Made by a program: the position numbers and the translations under genes
Shown here: positions 6,449 through 7,464 of the stretch, one piece after another
Layout: each line of letters starts with the position of its first letter
Position numbering within the stretch: position 1 is the first letter of the stretch
The notes under the pieces: model-generated
Database searches by the model: none
Told to the model about the DNA's origin: nothing
Seen by the model: the letters and a program-made list of their open reading frames with translations, nothing else
Assembly: GCA_948687865.1 (NCBI GenBank)
Contig: CAPQQE010000035.1
Location: 4,604 to 12,067, forward strand
DNA length: 7,464 nt
Origin: an uncultured Bacilli bacterium
Lineage (GTDB): Bacteria > Bacillota_I > Bacilli_A > RF39 > UBA660
Direction: 5' to 3'

Positions 6449-7464
6449 TAAATTTTGGTTTTTAGTTAAAGAAAGTTTATTAAAAAAGATAAAAAATAAA
6501 ACATTTATAATTGTAAATACATTACTTCTTATAGCACTTATTTCTATTATAAATATTGATAAAATAGTCTTATTCTTTGGAGGCAATTTCAATAAAGTAA
6601 ATAATATTATGATTGTAGATAATACTAGTAAAACTTATGAAATATTTAAAACATCTATGAGTACTCAAGAAACTCTTATTGATGCAAAAATTAAATATAA
6701 GATAAAGAAAATTGATACTGAAAAAGAAGCAAGAAAAAAAATAAAAAAAGATGAAGATATAGCAATTGTAATAAATAATGATGAAGAAAATATTATTAAT
6801 GTTACAATGATTACATATGGATATATTAATTCTAATTTATATCAATTAATAAATTCATCAATAACAACAAGTAAACAATATTTAGCAATGGAAGAATTAG
6901 ATATTAGTGAAGAAGTATTAAGTAAGATAAGTAAAAGTGTTGTAGTAAATAGGGAATATATAGAAAAAAATAAAAGTGAAGCAGAGGAAAAAAATGAATT
7001 TATAATGGGAATATTAACCCCTATTGTAATATTACCATTCTTTATGTTAATAACACTTGTAGTTCAAATGGTTGGGGCAGAGATTAATGAAGAAAAATCA
7101 ACAAGAAGTATGGAGATAATAATTTCAAATGTATCAGCAAAGGTTCATTTCTTCTCTAAAATATTAGCATCTAATTTATTTATAGTAATGCAGTGCATAT
7201 TACTTGGAATTTATTCATTTTTAGGAATACTTATAAGAGGAGGAAAAAGCTTAGATAATATTCAAAATATGGATATAGTATCACAAGTAACAAGTAGTAT
7301 TAATGTATCTAAAATAGTAAGTGGTATAGTTTCATATATACCAGTAGTATTAATATTAATGATTATAACACTTCTAGGTTATTCATTATTAGCTGGTATA
7401 TTAGCGTCAATGACAACTAATATGGAAGATTTTCAACAACTTCAAACTCCAATATTTGTAATAT
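6441..7464 (+). CDS. ABC-2 family permease, YhaP/NatB-like, partial at 3' end
   Basis: This is the membrane subunit of the exporter whose ATPase is encoded just before it. It starts at an ATG overlapping the ATPase stop by eight bases, and 341 codons are open to the window end, so the C-terminus is missing (relatives have about 400 residues). Visible parts: TM1 at about 21-40; a hydrophilic region of about 150 residues (41-187), probably extracytoplasmic; TM2 at about 188-211; the typical cytoplasmic loop EINEEKSTRSMEIIISN (214-230); TM3 at about 240-265; TM4 at about 296-322; and the start of a further segment after FQQLQTP (331-337). The loop and QLQTP motif are characteristic of ABC-2 permeases with a large N-terminal loop (PF12698-like). 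Codon use matches its neighbours. The substrate is unknown; sodium, a toxic compound or a peptide are options. Confidence 0.9.
   Translation, partial: MSNKFWFLVKESLLKKIKNKTFIIVNTLLLIALISIINIDKIVLFFGGNFNKVNNIMIVDNTSKTYEIFKTSMSTQETLIDAKIKYKIKKIDTEKEARKKIKKDEDIAIVINNDEENIINVTMITYGYINSNLYQLINSSITTSKQYLAMEELDISEEVLSKISKSVVVNREYIEKNKSEAEEKNEFIMGILTPIVILPFFMLITLVVQMVGAEINEEKSTRSMEIIISNVSAKVHFFSKILASNLFIVMQCILLGIYSFLGILIRGGKSLDNIQNMDIVSQVTSSINVSKIVSGIVSYIPVVLILMIITLLGYSLLAGILASMTTNMEDFQQLQTPIFVI

Noticed and set aside
6401..6592. Minus-strand open frame of 63 codons
   Set aside because: It is antisense to the end of the ABC ATPase and TM1 of the permease; its hydrophobicity mirrors the AT-rich coding strand.

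Overview
The window is very AT-rich DNA. Every gene is on the + strand and genes are packed with small gaps or short overlaps. Arg is mostly AGA, Ile is mostly ATA, all visible stops are TAA or TAG, and Shine-Dalgarno sites are of the AGGAG/AGGTGAT type. Gene content (a SpoIIIE/FtsK translocase, a YmfF/YmfH M16 peptidase pair and a YhaQ/NatA-like ABC system) fits a low-GC Bacillota, such as an uncultured Mollicutes-related Bacilli lineage or a Clostridia. The sequence alone does not settle the lineage.

Layout: (1) 1-2009, the 3' part of an FtsK/SpoIIIE DNA translocase gene that enters from upstream. (2) 2041-2202, a 53-codon unrecognised basic small protein gene with a good ribosome binding site. 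(3) 2194-2236, an AT-rich terminator-like hairpin overlapped by a putative extended -10 promoter. (4) 2256-2972, a deoD-type purine nucleoside phosphorylase. (5) 3011-4279 and 4260-5549, overlapping genes for two M16 peptidase-family proteins: a YmfF-like subunit without the zinc site, then a YmfH-like subunit with HxxEH. (6) 5552-6448 and 6441-7464, an ABC-2 type exporter, ATPase then permease; the permease runs off the window end.

How they fit together: ftsK and the small gene probably end one transcription unit. deoD, the M16 pair and the ABC genes look like a second one, with gaps of 38 and 2 bases, overlaps of 20 and 8 bases, and no terminator between them. The two M16 proteins hold complementary halves of a peptidase active site and so probably act as a heterodimer. 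As I recall it, spoIIIE lies close to ymfF-ymfH in Bacillus as well, so this looks like a variant of a conserved core-chromosome neighbourhood rather than an island.

I see no mobile element, CRISPR array, tRNA, rRNA or riboswitch, and no stretch over 300 bases lacks a gene. I did not find a convincing new system. The points most worth a second look are the small protein gene, the overlapping terminator and promoter, and the link between the split M16 peptidase and the ABC exporter.
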